64,000 nt of DNA from SG8-40 sp963792855 (lineage in GTDB: Bacteria; Pseudomonadota; Gammaproteobacteria; Burkholderiales; Eutrophovitaceae): contig CAWBXZ010000018.1 of NCBI GenBank assembly GCA_963792855.1, positions 310,001 to 374,000 of the forward strand, in the 5' to 3' direction. This document shows positions 33,957 through 43,084 of this stretch, piece after piece; the stretch's first letter is position 1; each line of letters starts with the position of its first letter. The notes beneath the pieces were generated by a model. The model ran no database searches, was not told the origin of the DNA, and saw only the letters and a program-made list of their open reading frames with translations. Made by a program: the position numbers and the translations under genes.

Positions 33957-35468
33957 ATGGCACGCGCAGACGAATTGTCGTTATCGAACGATGGGTCGAA
34001 TGTAATCCGGTTTTCCACTACCGGGTCACCTGACGCGATCGACCTGTTGTCAGAAGTTGCAGAGCAGCTCGGGCTGGCGCAGCGCGAGTCCGCTTTGCCG
34101 ATGGAAGAACTGATCGGCCGGGTCGAGGAGGCCGATCAGCGCGGCGCGCAGCTGTTGCGCCAGCTGACGTTGCGCTTTCTCGATGGCCGCGATCAGGCTG
34201 ACGTGCAGCAACTGGTCCGGATCTGGGAAGCGGCGAGCTTGTACCTCGCACGTCTCGCATCGGCTTATGCCCAGCTGGTCAGGATTTTTCAGACCTATGG
34301 CAAAGGCTGGGCCGCAGCCGGCGATCGTCTGCCGGTGGTGATCGCCCGCGCTCTTCGTTCCAATGGCTTGCGCATGAAATGGATGCGCCTGCGCTACCAA
34401 CCCATAGCGCCAGGGCTCTGGCAGACGTTCTCGCAACTGTCATCCTATATCGAGGACAAAGGGTTGATGCGCTCGCGAGTGTTTGTTTACGACGACCTTT
34501 CAACGTTGCAGCGTGAGCTCACCAAACCGCTGATGTTCGCGATGTCTGCCACCGATGGCCTGCCGCCCCGGGAAATCGACATGGTGGAGAGACTCACATC
34601 GCATCTCGCCGGCCGTTTCTGTTTCCAGCGTCATCCGGGCAGGGGCTGCGGTTTCGTGCTGGACATCGACCGATGGACCATGCCCGGCCGCTACCGTTCC
34701 GGTGATGAAATCCGGCTTGGCGCCCGTTTTTTCGGCCCCGGCGCTGCGATCGCAGACCTGGAAATGCTCGCGGCGCAACTCGCAGCTGGAGATATCTCCA
34801 CTGCGGACGTCAATCTTGACGCCAATGCCGACGTAGAGACGGTCATCGATGTCATGGCACACCTCGAACGGCATTGGTCGGTCGAGCGGCCCGGACGCCG
34901 GGGCCAGCGCGGCAGCGCGTCATCGAGCGTGGCGGTGACCGCCGGTTTGGCGGAAATCGTGCAGCGCGTTGCTGGCGGGGATCAGGGTTCAGCTGCCGAC
35001 GAAGAAGCTCTGGAAATCTGGGGGCTCGACAACGAAAGCGATGCTGGAGTCGGTGCGCTGGTGCCGGTAGAGCGCGGGGAGCAGCTTGGTGTCGGCAGCC
35101 TGATCGGAATGCGTTCATCTGGCAGCCGTTCCTGGACTGTTGGCGTCATCCGGAGACTGGCGGCGCATGATGCTGCACGCCGCCGCGTCGGCATCGAATT
35201 ACTGGGGCGGGGTGTTCAGGCTATCGACTTGTACGATGCCGGCAACGGCGAGCGCATTGTGACCGGATTGTTGCTGCCATCGCTCACGGGCGAGAGCGCC
35301 GGGCACGAGGAGGTCAGTGTGCTGCTGCCCGGGCGCATCTTCAGCGCTGATGTGGCGCTCGAAATGCTGGCCTATGGCAAGAGGTATGCGCTTCAGCCCT
35401 TGATGGTGACCGAAGCAGGAGACGACTTCGAAATCGGACGGTTTCACATAAGCGAGAGCGTGGATTAG
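33957..35468 (+). CDS. Conserved-looking cytosolic protein of unknown function
   Basis: A 503-residue soluble protein starting shortly after the MFS gene. The N-terminal 300 residues are helix-rich (L-L-S-E-V-A-E-Q-L-G-L, Q-Q-L-V-R-I-W-E-A-A-S-L-Y-L). A low-complexity linker with G-Q-R-G-S-A-S-S-S is near residue 320. The last 130 residues are beta-rich with R-S-W-T-V-G-V-I-R-R-L and V-G-I-E-L-L-G-R-G-V, reminiscent of PilZ-like barrels, but the R-x-x-x-R and D-x-S-x-x-G motifs are absent. No family is assigned. Confidence 0.75.
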   Translation: MARADELSLSNDGSNVIRFSTTGSPDAIDLLSEVAEQLGLAQRESALPMEELIGRVEEADQRGAQLLRQLTLRFLDGRDQADVQQLVRIWEAASLYLARLASAYAQLVRIFQTYGKGWAAAGDRLPVVIARALRSNGLRMKWMRLRYQPIAPGLWQTFSQLSSYIEDKGLMRSRVFVYDDLSTLQRELTKPLMFAMSATDGLPPREIDMVERLTSHLAGRFCFQRHPGRGCGFVLDIDRWTMPGRYRSGDEIRLGARFFGPGAAIADLEMLAAQLAAGDISTADVNLDANADVETVIDVMAHLERHWSVERPGRRGQRGSASSSVAVTAGLAEIVQRVAGGDQGSAADEEALEIWGLDNESDAGVGALVPVERGEQLGVGSLIGMRSSGSRSWTVGVIRRLAAHDAARRRVGIELLGRGVQAIDLYDAGNGERIVTGLLLPSLTGESAGHEEVSVLLPGRIFSADVALEMLAYGKRYALQPLMVTEAGDDFEIGRFHISESVD

Positions 35469-35491
35469 GCATCAACGCTCTCGTCTAACAG

Positions 35492-35659
35492 GCTGTTGAA
35501 AAACGTCGCGAGCGGCCTTCAGCCGGGTGCGCACTGTTTGGAAAGAACCGGAGCGCAGGAACCGGAGTGTACACGGGAAGTACATGAGGATTCCGAGCAC
35601 GGTTTCAATCAATTCGGGAGCAAGCCCGGATCAAGGCCGCGCAGTAGCTTTTCAACAGC
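35492..35659. repeat. 168-bp intergenic inverted-repeat element (MITE-like)
   Basis: Perfect 11-bp termini GCTGTTGAAAA/TTTTCAACAGC (35492-35502 and 35649-35659) are followed inward by a second inverted pair GCGGCCTT/AAGGCCGC (35512-35519 and 35633-35640). The interior has short palindromic GTGTAC/GTACAT segments and no ORF. It lies between convergent genes and looks like a non-autonomous element. Confidence 0.65.
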
Positions 35660-35677
35660 GCTAAAGCAGCACTCTGG

Positions 35678-36343
35678 TCAGCCACGCACTATATCGTTCA
35701 GTTCCTCTTCGCAAACGCTGTGCGTGATCGGGTATTCATACCAGTCAATTCTGTAGCTGGCCTGCTCCAGGTGGTCACGTGAACTCGCCGCGAGTGACAT
35801 TGGCACGACACCGTCCATCGTCCCGTGCCCCATGAAAATGGGCGTTTGCTGATTCGCAACATGGCGCTCGCGCGCAAGCGTTGACATCAGCGGGAGATAT
35901 GCCGACAGCGCCATCAGGCCGGCGAGTCTGCCCGGATAGCGCAAACCCGTCTGAAGCGCCATGGCGCCGCCCTGGGAAAAACCGGCGACGACGATACGCG
36001 AGGCCGGGATGCCGCGCGCCACTTCCTTGTTGATCAGGCCGGCGATCATGTTCTGAGAGGCACGCACGCCCTGTTCGTCCTCTTTCCTCGTATTCAGGCC
36101 TGCGTCGAGAATGTCGTACCAGGCCCGCATCACGAATCCGCCATTGATGGTGACCGCCATCATTGGCGCATGCGGAAAGATGAAACGGATGCCAAGTTTG
36201 GGCAAAGAGAGTTCGTCGACAATCGGCACGAAGTCATTGCCGTCCGCGCCAAGGCCGTGCAGCCAGATAACGGTGTGGCTTGGCGACGGCCGGGTTTCGA
36301 TTTCGATGGTCTCGACGCGATTGCGGTCCGTGGTCTTGTTCAT
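35678..36343 (-). CDS. Alpha/beta hydrolase, carboxylesterase/phospholipase family
   Basis: A 221-residue esterase. I-W-L-H-G-L-G-A-D-G-N-D-F forms the oxyanion region near residue 25, A-G-F-S-Q-G-G-A-M the nucleophile elbow near 110, G-H-G-T-M-D-G-V-V-P the acid Asp and T-H-S-V the catalytic His. It resembles EstB/YpfH-type carboxylesterases. The ATG at 36343 is 16 bp after mogA, so the two are probably co-transcribed. Confidence 0.9.
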   Translation of the reverse strand: MNKTTDRNRVETIEIETRPSPSHTVIWLHGLGADGNDFVPIVDELSLPKLGIRFIFPHAPMMAVTINGGFVMRAWYDILDAGLNTRKEDEQGVRASQNMIAGLINKEVARGIPASRIVVAGFSQGGAMALQTGLRYPGRLAGLMALSAYLPLMSTLARERHVANQQTPIFMGHGTMDGVVPMSLAASSRDHLEQASYRIDWYEYPITHSVCEEELNDIVRG

Positions 36344-36359
36344 GACTTGCGGGGCCTGG

Positions 36360-36953
36360 TTACGTGCTTTTTCGAATGGCGGATTTGGGCCGGAAAGCCT
36401 TGCAGACATCCTCGTTTGTCTCGATATATGGGCCGCCGATCAGGTCCACGCAGTAAGGCACCGCTGCGAAGATGCCATGCACCAAAGCTTTGCCGGCATC
36501 GTCCTTCAGTCCTTCAAGCGTTTCGCGTATCGACTTCGGCTGTCCGGGAAGGTTGATGATCAGGGTGCTGCCGCGAACCACGGCCACTTGCCGTGAAAGA
36601 ATCGCGGTCGGTACGAAACGCAGGCTGATCTGGCGCATCTGTTCCCCGAAGCCGGGCATCACCTTGTCGGCAACGGCGAGGGTTGCTTCCGGCGTGATGT
36701 CTCGTGGCGCCGGCCCGGTGCCGCCAGTGGTCAGAATCAGATTGCAGCTTTCGAGGTCGGCGAGTTCCTTCAGGGTGTTTTCAATGACCGGTTGTTCATC
36801 CGGAATAATGCGTGCGACAAAGGTCAACGGATTGACGACAGCATGCGTCAGCCACTGCTCGAGAGCAGGCACGCCCTCGTCCTTGTAAACGCCCTGGGAC
36901 GCACGGTCACTGATCGATACCAGTCCAATGGTAATTTCTTCGCTATCGTTCAT
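36360..36953 (-). CDS. mog: Molybdopterin adenylyltransferase
   Basis: Activates molybdopterin with ATP for molybdenum insertion. The 197-residue protein is the MogA form, with I-G-L-V-S-I-S-D-R-A-S-Q-G-V-Y-K-D at the N-terminus, the T-T-G-G-T-G motif with nearby R-D-I-T-P-E-A-T, and N-L-P-G-Q-P-K-S-I after it. The ATG at 36953 is preferred over a codon 15 bases upstream. Its presence implies molybdoenzymes elsewhere in the genome. Confidence 0.93.
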   Translation of the reverse strand: MNDSEEITIGLVSISDRASQGVYKDEGVPALEQWLTHAVVNPLTFVARIIPDEQPVIENTLKELADLESCNLILTTGGTGPAPRDITPEATLAVADKVMPGFGEQMRQISLRFVPTAILSRQVAVVRGSTLIINLPGQPKSIRETLEGLKDDAGKALVHGIFAAVPYCVDLIGGPYIETNEDVCKAFRPKSAIRKST

Positions 36954-37107
36954 TTGTCTCTCCAGCAAGCACTTTGGTTCGCCAACGTTTGAAGCTATCC
37001 AGGTTTGAAGCTATCCGGGTCTGATGCCATCCGCAGCGACCGGGTCGCCGCGGATGGCGGCACTGCGTGCGCCGGCCGGTCTGTATTGCGCCTGTCCCGG
37101 TTCGAAA

Positions 37108-37620
37108 TCAGGCATCTGATTGTCCAGCGCGGTCATGTTTCAACATGGTTTCCCTTATATCGCGCAGCAACTCGCGGAACGAGCGTGGCGGCTTCGAATT
37201 GGCCATTTCGCGCTTCGCGTTGCGCAGCAAGGTACGCAGGCGCTGCGTGTCCGCGCCAGGGAAGTCGGACACGAACTGCGATATCGAATCCGGGTCGGCA
37301 AGCAGTTGCTCGCGCCAGCGCTCGGCGCGATGCAACAAGGCAACGTTTCTCGCAGACCCGGCCTGAACGAGTCCGAGTTGTTCGCGTATGCGCTCGGCGT
37401 CGACATCACGCATCAGTCGGCCGATATACTGCAGTTGCCGGCGTGATGCCCCCCGGGCGGAAATGCGGCGCGCGTCGAGCACAGCGGCGAGCAGTGCTTC
37501 CGGCAGGTCGATACGCGCAAGCTGTTCTTGCGGAAGTTCGACCAGCGTCTTGCCGAGCGCCTGCAGGGCATGCATGTCCCGCTTGCGCTGCGATTTGCTG
37601 ACCTCTGATTCACTTTCCAC
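37108..37620 (-). CDS. darP: Ribosome biogenesis/dissociation factor DarP (YjgA, DUF615)
   Basis: A 170-residue DUF615 protein that associates with late 50S precursors in E. coli. It shows S-K-S-Q-R-K-R-D-M-H-A-L-Q-A-L-G, a central R-R-Q-L-Q-Y-I-G-R-L-M-R and the C-terminal R-T-L-L-R-N-A-K-R-E. The GTG at 37620 fits the family start. It is divergent from pmbA, a frequent neighbour in Gammaproteobacteria. Confidence 0.92.
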   Translation of the reverse strand: MESESEVSKSQRKRDMHALQALGKTLVELPQEQLARIDLPEALLAAVLDARRISARGASRRQLQYIGRLMRDVDAERIREQLGLVQAGSARNVALLHRAERWREQLLADPDSISQFVSDFPGADTQRLRTLLRNAKREMANSKPPRSFRELLRDIRETMLKHDRAGQSDA

Positions 37621-37752
37621 GTTCAGATGTTCCCGGTCCCGAAAATGCGGGTGGTATCATACCTGACGAAAAAGCCGGCGCAGTGCCGGAATCAGTAGCT
37701 TGCAGAAACATTCCCCGAATTCCCGATCCACCGATTCATTGCAAACAGTCAG

Positions 37753-39093
37753 ATGGCCAGCGACGCGTTCACCTACCAGCAGGAACAATTGATGGCAATT
37801 GCCAGGGATGCGCTAGACCATGCTGCGGGCGCGGGGGCATCTGCCGCAGAGCTCGACGTGAACGAAGGGTTCGGACAGACGGTCAGCGTTCGGCGCGACG
37901 AGGTAGAGACGATTGAATATAACCGCGACAAGGGGATGGGGGTTACCGTTTTCGTTGGCAAGTGCCGCGGTCACGCCAGTACGTCGGACCTGACGCAAGA
38001 AGCAGTACGCACCACCGTTGATGCGGCATTGTCGATCGCCCGTCTGACTGCTTCGGATGAGTATGCGGCGCTTGCCGATCCGGCGTTGCTTGCGACCTCA
38101 TTCCCCGATCTCGACCTGTATCACCCGTGGGGCCTGTCGGTGGAAGATGCGGTGCACATTGCCCGCGACTGTGAGCGCGCCGCATTCGCGGCGGATTCCA
38201 GAATCAACAATTCGGAGGGCGCGAGCGTGTCGGTGCAACAGGCGCAGTTCGTCTACGCCAACAGCCACGGTTTCATGGCGGGTTATCCCAGCACACGGCA
38301 CTACCTGAGTTGTTCGGTGACGGCCGGCAAGGGCGACAACATGCAGCGCGACTCGTGGTGGACGATGGCGCGCGCGCATGAGGATCTCGATTCGCCGGAA
38401 TCGGTCGGCACTACCGCCGGCCAACGCGCTGCCCGTCGCCTCGACGCAAGACAGATTGCCACGACGAAAGTGCCGGTCATTTTCGAATCATCCGTTGCAT
38501 CAGGCTTGCTGGGCCATTTTGTTGCCGCAATCAGTGGCGGCAGCCTGTACCGCAAGCAGTCTTTCCTGCTCGACAGCCTGAACACCCGGGTGTTTCCGGA
38601 GTTCGTGCGCCTGGACGAACTGCCGCACCTGAAGCGGGGGCTGGCAAGCGGTGCGTTCGACAGCGAGGGGGTGGCGACATCCTCGCGCGCTGTTGTCGAA
38701 AACGGTGTTGTGAAAGGCTACTTTCTGGGCAGTTACGCAGCGCGCAAACTCGGCATGCAGTCGACGGGAAACGCCGGCGGGGCTCACAACCTGCGCATGC
38801 GCTCGACCGGCGAAACCTTCGATGCGCTTCTGAAGAAAATGGGGCGCGGCCTTCTGGTAACCGATCTGCTGGGCCACGGCACCAACATGGTTACCGGGGA
38901 TTATTCGAGAGGCGCGGCCGGATTCTGGGTGGAGGGCGGCGAGCTCGCTTTCCCGGTTCAGGAAATTACGGTGGCGGGTAATCTGAAACAGATGTTTGCT
39001 TCGATTGTCGCAGTCGCGGATGATGCGCTGACGCGCACATCGCGACAGACCGGCTCGATACTGCTCGAGTCGATGACGGTTGCCGGATCCTGA
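37753..39093 (+). CDS. pmbA: Metalloprotease PmbA/TldE
   Basis: Partner of TldD in a heterodimeric protease that matures microcins and degrades unfolded peptides. The 446-residue protein is full length, with the N-terminal V-R-R-D-E-V-E-T-I-E-Y-N-R-D-K segment, M-R-S-T-G and N-A-G-G-A-H-N-L near residue 340, and the C-terminal G-F-W-V-E-G-G motif. As expected for TldE it lacks the H-E-x-x-H zinc site found in TldD. tldD is not in the window. Confidence 0.94.
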   Translation: MASDAFTYQQEQLMAIARDALDHAAGAGASAAELDVNEGFGQTVSVRRDEVETIEYNRDKGMGVTVFVGKCRGHASTSDLTQEAVRTTVDAALSIARLTASDEYAALADPALLATSFPDLDLYHPWGLSVEDAVHIARDCERAAFAADSRINNSEGASVSVQQAQFVYANSHGFMAGYPSTRHYLSCSVTAGKGDNMQRDSWWTMARAHEDLDSPESVGTTAGQRAARRLDARQIATTKVPVIFESSVASGLLGHFVAAISGGSLYRKQSFLLDSLNTRVFPEFVRLDELPHLKRGLASGAFDSEGVATSSRAVVENGVVKGYFLGSYAARKLGMQSTGNAGGAHNLRMRSTGETFDALLKKMGRGLLVTDLLGHGTNMVTGDYSRGAAGFWVEGGELAFPVQEITVAGNLKQMFASIVAVADDALTRTSRQTGSILLESMTVAGS

Positions 39094-39174
39094 ATGACGT
39101 TGTTTCGGGATACGCGCTCGTTGCGCCTGGCGGTTTGAACCCATGCGCCGGGGTTGGGGGTCGGATTCGATTTG

Positions 39175-39798
39175 ATGCCTGTATATCTTCGAGCCATACG
39201 TTACTGCTGTTTGCTGCTGGTCATTGCTGCGCTGTCCGCTTGTTCGGATCGCAGCCCGGAACTGCCGCGGCTCGGCCCTGACGACATTGTTCTCGCATTT
39301 GGCGACAGCCTTACCTACGGAACCGGCGCAAGCGAAGGGGAGAGTTATCCCGAGATCCTGGCCGGGCTGATCGGCCGCACGGTTGTTGCGTCGGGCGTGC
39401 CGGGCGAGCGCACCGCCGGCGGACTGGCGCGCCTTGCGCGCGTACTCGACGTGCATCGACCAAGGATCATGCTGTTATGCCTGGGCGGTAACGACATGTT
39501 GCGCAAGGTAGGCGCCGATGAGACGGAAGCCAATCTGCGGCAAATGATCGAAACGGCTCGCGAAAGAGGCGTTGCAGTCGTGCTGATCGGGGTGCCGAAA
39601 CCGGCATTGTTCGGCGGGGCGGCAGAGTTCTACCAGCGTATCGCGGATGATTACACGTTGGCTTACGAGGGCGATGCGCTCACCCGGATACTCAGAGACA
39701 ACGAGTACAAGTCAGACCCGGTGCACCCGAACGCCCAAGGGTACCGGAAGCTGGCTATCGCACTTGCCGAAGTGCTGAAGAACGGCGGTGCAATATGA
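39175..39798 (+). CDS. SGNH/GDSL arylesterase-like lipoprotein (TesA family)
   Basis: A 207-residue hydrolase. The signal ends in a lipobox-like A-L-S-A-C. Block I A-F-G-D-S-L-T-Y-G holds the nucleophile Ser, G-V-P-G-E-R block II, L-C-L-G-G-N-D-M block III, and D-P-V-H-P-N-A-Q-G-Y block V with the Asp/His pair. It is similar to TesA (thioesterase I/lysophospholipase L1), but with a lipobox in place of a cleavable signal. It overlaps the upstream edge of the next gene by frame only. Confidence 0.88.
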   Translation: MPVYLRAIRYCCLLLVIAALSACSDRSPELPRLGPDDIVLAFGDSLTYGTGASEGESYPEILAGLIGRTVVASGVPGERTAGGLARLARVLDVHRPRIMLLCLGGNDMLRKVGADETEANLRQMIETARERGVAVVLIGVPKPALFGGAAEFYQRIADDYTLAYEGDALTRILRDNEYKSDPVHPNAQGYRKLAIALAEVLKNGGAI

Positions 39799-39880
39799 AC
39801 ATGACCGGAGTCGTGAACATGACGTCAATTGTATGTATGACGCCCGTTGTGTGCATGAATCGAGCGAAGAGGCCCGGGCG

Positions 39881-40687
39881 ATGACGGTGCACGTTGGACA
39901 CTGGATCGGAATCGGTGGTGTTTCGCCCGATGACAACCGCAAGGCACATTTGTGGGAGACGCGGCTCGACGGCGTGATGATCGCCATCGCCGCGTTATCG
40001 ATCCCGGTAGCGCTGACGGAGTTGCAAAGTCATCGTGGCTGGATTGTTGCGATTGGCAATACGCTGCACTGGTTCATTCTGGCGGCGTTTACTGCCGAGC
40101 TGGTCTGGATGCTGGCGATCAGCAGTCGCAAGCTGGCGTATCTGGCGCGCAACTGGCTGAATGTCGTCATCATACTGGTGGCCTTGCTCGGACTGGCGGG
40201 CATTGCGTCGGGTGTCTGGGTGGCCTCCGCCAGGATGGCGCGTTTCGCGCTGGTGGGGCTGCTGCTGGCGCGTGCGTTCTCCGGTTTCGGAAGCGTTCTT
40301 ATTGCCCGAGGCGTGCCCCTGGTGCTGGGCTTGTCCTTTCTGCTGCTTTTGCTTGCCGGCTTGGGATTTTATTTTCTCGAACCGACGGTGCGTACCTTCG
40401 GCGAGGGCATTTGGCTCGCATTCGTTACCGGGTCGACGGTAGGTTACGGCGACATCGTCCCGACGACCACCGCGTCCCGCGTGTTTGCGGTGATCATGGT
40501 GTTGGCCGGGTTTGCCTTGTTGTCGATAGTGACGGCCACTATTTCCGCGTTTTTCATCGGCGAGGACGAGAAGCGCTTGCGCGAGGAGTTGCATCGGGAT
40601 ATTCGCCGCTTGCATGAGGAGGTGCGCGCGTTGCGCGACGAACTGGGACGCCAGCGCAGTGGCAAGTCCTCCTCGGACGGGGGGTGA
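39881..40687 (+). CDS. Potassium channel-like protein with C-terminal coiled coil
   Basis: A 268-residue membrane protein with about five or six helices. The selectivity filter T-V-G-Y-G-D lies near residue 190, preceded by a pore helix and followed by the last helix ending F-F-I-G-E-D-E-K. The C-terminal 40 residues (R-E-E-L-H-R-D-I-R-R-L-H-E-E-V-R-A-L-R) form a heptad coiled coil that could assemble the tetramer. The fourth helix has only scattered Arg, so strong voltage gating is doubtful. The ATG at 39881 is chosen over two earlier ones lacking ribosome sites. Confidence 0.82.
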   Translation: MTVHVGHWIGIGGVSPDDNRKAHLWETRLDGVMIAIAALSIPVALTELQSHRGWIVAIGNTLHWFILAAFTAELVWMLAISSRKLAYLARNWLNVVIILVALLGLAGIASGVWVASARMARFALVGLLLARAFSGFGSVLIARGVPLVLGLSFLLLLLAGLGFYFLEPTVRTFGEGIWLAFVTGSTVGYGDIVPTTTASRVFAVIMVLAGFALLSIVTATISAFFIGEDEKRLREELHRDIRRLHEEVRALRDELGRQRSGKSSSDGG

Positions 40688-40798
40688 TCCGGGGCCTGAT
40701 TGTTCCCGGACAGGCCTGGCCAGGTGCGGGTTTTACCTAACGATGACTGAAATTTTGCGGGCGCCTGGCGCACCGGGCGTGCCGGTCGAATGGCCCGA

Positions 40799-41410
40799 TT
40801 ACATGCGGGTACGGTAGGTCTTGTAATACCTGAGCACGCGCGGCACGTAGGTCATCGTTTCCTCGTAGGGGGGTACCCGGTGGCCGGCGCGAATGACGGC
40901 GTTTTCACCTGCGTTGTAGGCAGCCAGTACCAGTTCCAGGTCGTTGTCAAACAGATCCATCAGCGTGCGCAGATAGCGTGTGCCGGCCTGGATGTTCTCA
41001 GCCGGATCGAGCCGGTTGCGGGCACCGAATCGCCGTGCGGTTTCCGGCATCAATTGCATCAACCCGGCCGCTCCGGCACGTGAGCGTGCGAAAGGGTTGT
41101 AACCCGATTCCGCGGATATGACGGCATGGATCAGGGCCGGATCGACGTTATGCCGCCGCGCTGCGGACTCGATGTCTTTCTGATAGCGCTTGCGTACCCG
41201 CGGACCGTAGTGGCGGACTTCCGTGGCGAGCGTCTCCGTCACCGGGTTACGGGTATCGACGCGGCGGTGGACCTTGTAGCGGCTGTCGTCGGGAACGTTG
41301 GTGTAATGGACGTCGCCGTTGCGATCGACATAGCGAAAGATGTCGGCGGCCGCGACGGGAACGGCGAGCACGCCCGATAACAGCACCGCACTGATGGCAC
41401 GTCGGCGCAT
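40799..41410 (-). CDS. Lytic transglycosylase, SLT family, with DUF4124 N-terminus
   Basis: A 203-residue exported murein lyase. After the signal peptide comes the DUF4124-like I-F-R-Y-V-D-R-N-G-D-V-H-Y-T-N segment, then the lysozyme-like domain with the catalytic Glu in A-V-I-S-A-E-S-G-Y-N-P, G-A-A-G-L-M-Q-L-M-P-E-T-A and A-A-Y-N-A-G-E-N-A-V. The ATG at 41410 matches the signal peptide. It probably cleaves peptidoglycan in the periplasm. Confidence 0.92.
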   Translation of the reverse strand: MRRRAISAVLLSGVLAVPVAAADIFRYVDRNGDVHYTNVPDDSRYKVHRRVDTRNPVTETLATEVRHYGPRVRKRYQKDIESAARRHNVDPALIHAVISAESGYNPFARSRAGAAGLMQLMPETARRFGARNRLDPAENIQAGTRYLRTLMDLFDNDLELVLAAYNAGENAVIRAGHRVPPYEETMTYVPRVLRYYKTYRTRM

Positions 41411-41493
41411 GTCGGTCAGTTCTTGTGACAGATAGCCGGCATCATGGCCTGAATCGAGCAAGGTTCAGGCCTTGGAGGGTCAACCCTTGCCGG

Positions 41494-42435
41494 CTACGCG
41501 GAGTGGCCCGATGGTCCCGGCCCGGCAACGGATTTCGCGTTTCGTACCGCTTCGCGTCCCGGTATGAGGACAGTCGCCAGCGCCAGGGTTACCAGCAGCA
41601 ACGCGGCATACTCCTGCCAGCGCGGCTGTTCTCCCAAGACGATCATGCCGCTGAATACGCCGACTACCGGTATCATCATCGTCGACATTGCGGCGATGCT
41701 TGCCGGGGCAGTGGTGGCGAGTTTGAACCAGGCCCAATGGCAAAAAACGAACGCGACGAGCATGCTGTAGAGCAGCGCCGCGGTTGCGACCGGAGAGATC
41801 GGGCGCAGGCTCCCCTGATCGAGAACTGCCGCACCCAGCAGCACCGGGAGACCGCCCAGCGACAACTGCCACGCAACGAACGAAGTTGTCGGCAATTCGA
41901 CAGGCCAGCGGCGGATGATGATGGTGCCGGCCGCCCAGGACATTGCTGCGGCGAGGATGAACAGAGCCCCCGCGGGTGCCGAGCCCAGGGACATCAACTC
42001 CGGACCGAGCAGCAATGCCAGCCCGCCCATTCCGAGCGCAACACCCGCTGCCTTGCGCAGGGTGAAACGCTCGCGCAGGAACAGCGCCGAGAGGATGACG
42101 GTCCACAGCGGCATGGTGTAGGCGAGAATGGCCGAGCGCCCCGAAGGCATCAGCGAGACTCCGTAGCCGATCAGCACGTTCCAGGCCGTCACGTTGAACA
42201 ACGATGCAAGCGCCAGCCGCCGGAACTGGCCCGGGCGCAGGCGTACCGGCAGACGCTGCAGGTGCGCAATGCCAAACAACCCGACTGCGCCACCGGCGAT
42301 GCATGCTGCACGGAAACTCCACACCGGCATTTCGGCAAGTGCGAGTTTCATCATCGGCCAGTTGAAACCCCAGCACAGGGTTAGCCCGACGAGCAGGAGC
42401 CAGAGAGAGCGGGGCAGGGTGTTCTGTAAGGACAT
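41494..42435 (-). CDS. EamA/DMT-family permease
   Basis: A 313-residue protein with ten helices in two EamA repeats: L-C-W-G-F-N-W-P-M near the N-terminus and a second repeat with A-M-S-W-A-A-G-T-I-I-I-R-R near residue 165. P-S-G-R-S-A-I-L-A-Y-T closes the first repeat. The ATG at 42435 has AAGGA upstream; the open frame extending to 42801 lacks coding features. Substrate is unknown. Confidence 0.88.
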   Translation of the reverse strand: MSLQNTLPRSLWLLLVGLTLCWGFNWPMMKLALAEMPVWSFRAACIAGGAVGLFGIAHLQRLPVRLRPGQFRRLALASLFNVTAWNVLIGYGVSLMPSGRSAILAYTMPLWTVILSALFLRERFTLRKAAGVALGMGGLALLLGPELMSLGSAPAGALFILAAAMSWAAGTIIIRRWPVELPTTSFVAWQLSLGGLPVLLGAAVLDQGSLRPISPVATAALLYSMLVAFVFCHWAWFKLATTAPASIAAMSTMMIPVVGVFSGMIVLGEQPRWQEYAALLLVTLALATVLIPGREAVRNAKSVAGPGPSGHSA

Positions 42436-42696
42436 CTGGTCTGGTAATTCGGTGTGGCGTTGCCGTACAAGTGCAGCGCGGCGGCAGTCAATGCAGGCAC
42501 CATGTTGCGCGCGCTCCCGGGGCGGTGGCCTGGTGCCGGGGACCCTTGCCTGTTCACACTCTGCGGTTATCACCCCTGCGCGGTGCGGTTTAGGTACCTT
42601 TTTGGGGAACGCGGAAGTGTAGCGTAACGCCGGGTTCGTGGCGTGCGGGCCGCCGTCTTCCACAGTTCGCCTGGCGCATCGCGTATCATTACCGCC

Positions 42697-43083
42697 ATGG
42701 GTTACGGACTGCTGCGTTTTTTCATTTTCTGGGGCGTAAACACGCTGTCGCTGTGGGTTGCGGACGAACTGTTCGACGGCATCATGTTTCGCGAGCTGCA
42801 ATCCTTGTTTATTTCCGGTTTGCTGCTCGGTGTCGTCAACACCTTCATTCGGCCTTTGCTGGTGTTGTTGACCCTTCCATTGTCGGTTGTGACGCTCGGA
42901 TTTTTTGTGCTGGTTATCAATGCACTGATGCTGCTGCTGGTCGCCTGGCTGGTCCCGGGGTTTGTGGTGGCGGGGTTCTGGTCCGGCTTCATTGTCGCCC
43001 TGTTCGTTTCCGTACTCAGCTTTGTCGTCAATTCCATTATCGGTGCCAACCGGGTTGCTGTCCGGCGTATTCAGCGGCGCTGA
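42697..43083 (+). CDS. Phage-holin-family-IV-like four-helix membrane protein
   Basis: A 128-residue protein with four hydrophobic helices and the family hallmark L-L-G-V-V-N-T-F-I-R-P-L-L-V-L-L-T-L-P near residue 45. Despite the family name, chromosomal members are not phage holins; their role is unknown. The ATG at 42697 fits. The 269-bp repeat element begins two bases after its stop. Confidence 0.82.
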   Translation: MGYGLLRFFIFWGVNTLSLWVADELFDGIMFRELQSLFISGLLLGVVNTFIRPLLVLLTLPLSVVTLGFFVLVINALMLLLVAWLVPGFVVAGFWSGFIVALFVSVLSFVVNSIIGANRVAVRRIQRR

Positions 43084-43084
43084 C

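Noticed and set aside
32434..33963. Antisense ORF of 509 codons opposite the MFS gene
   Set aside because: It is Gln/Arg/His-rich without a family, and the opposite frame encodes a clear 12-helix transporter. High GC makes long shadow frames common.
42697..43083. Prophage remnant suggested by the holin-like gene
   Set aside because: No integrase, tail, terminase or lysozyme genes are near, and this membrane family is common on bacterial chromosomes.
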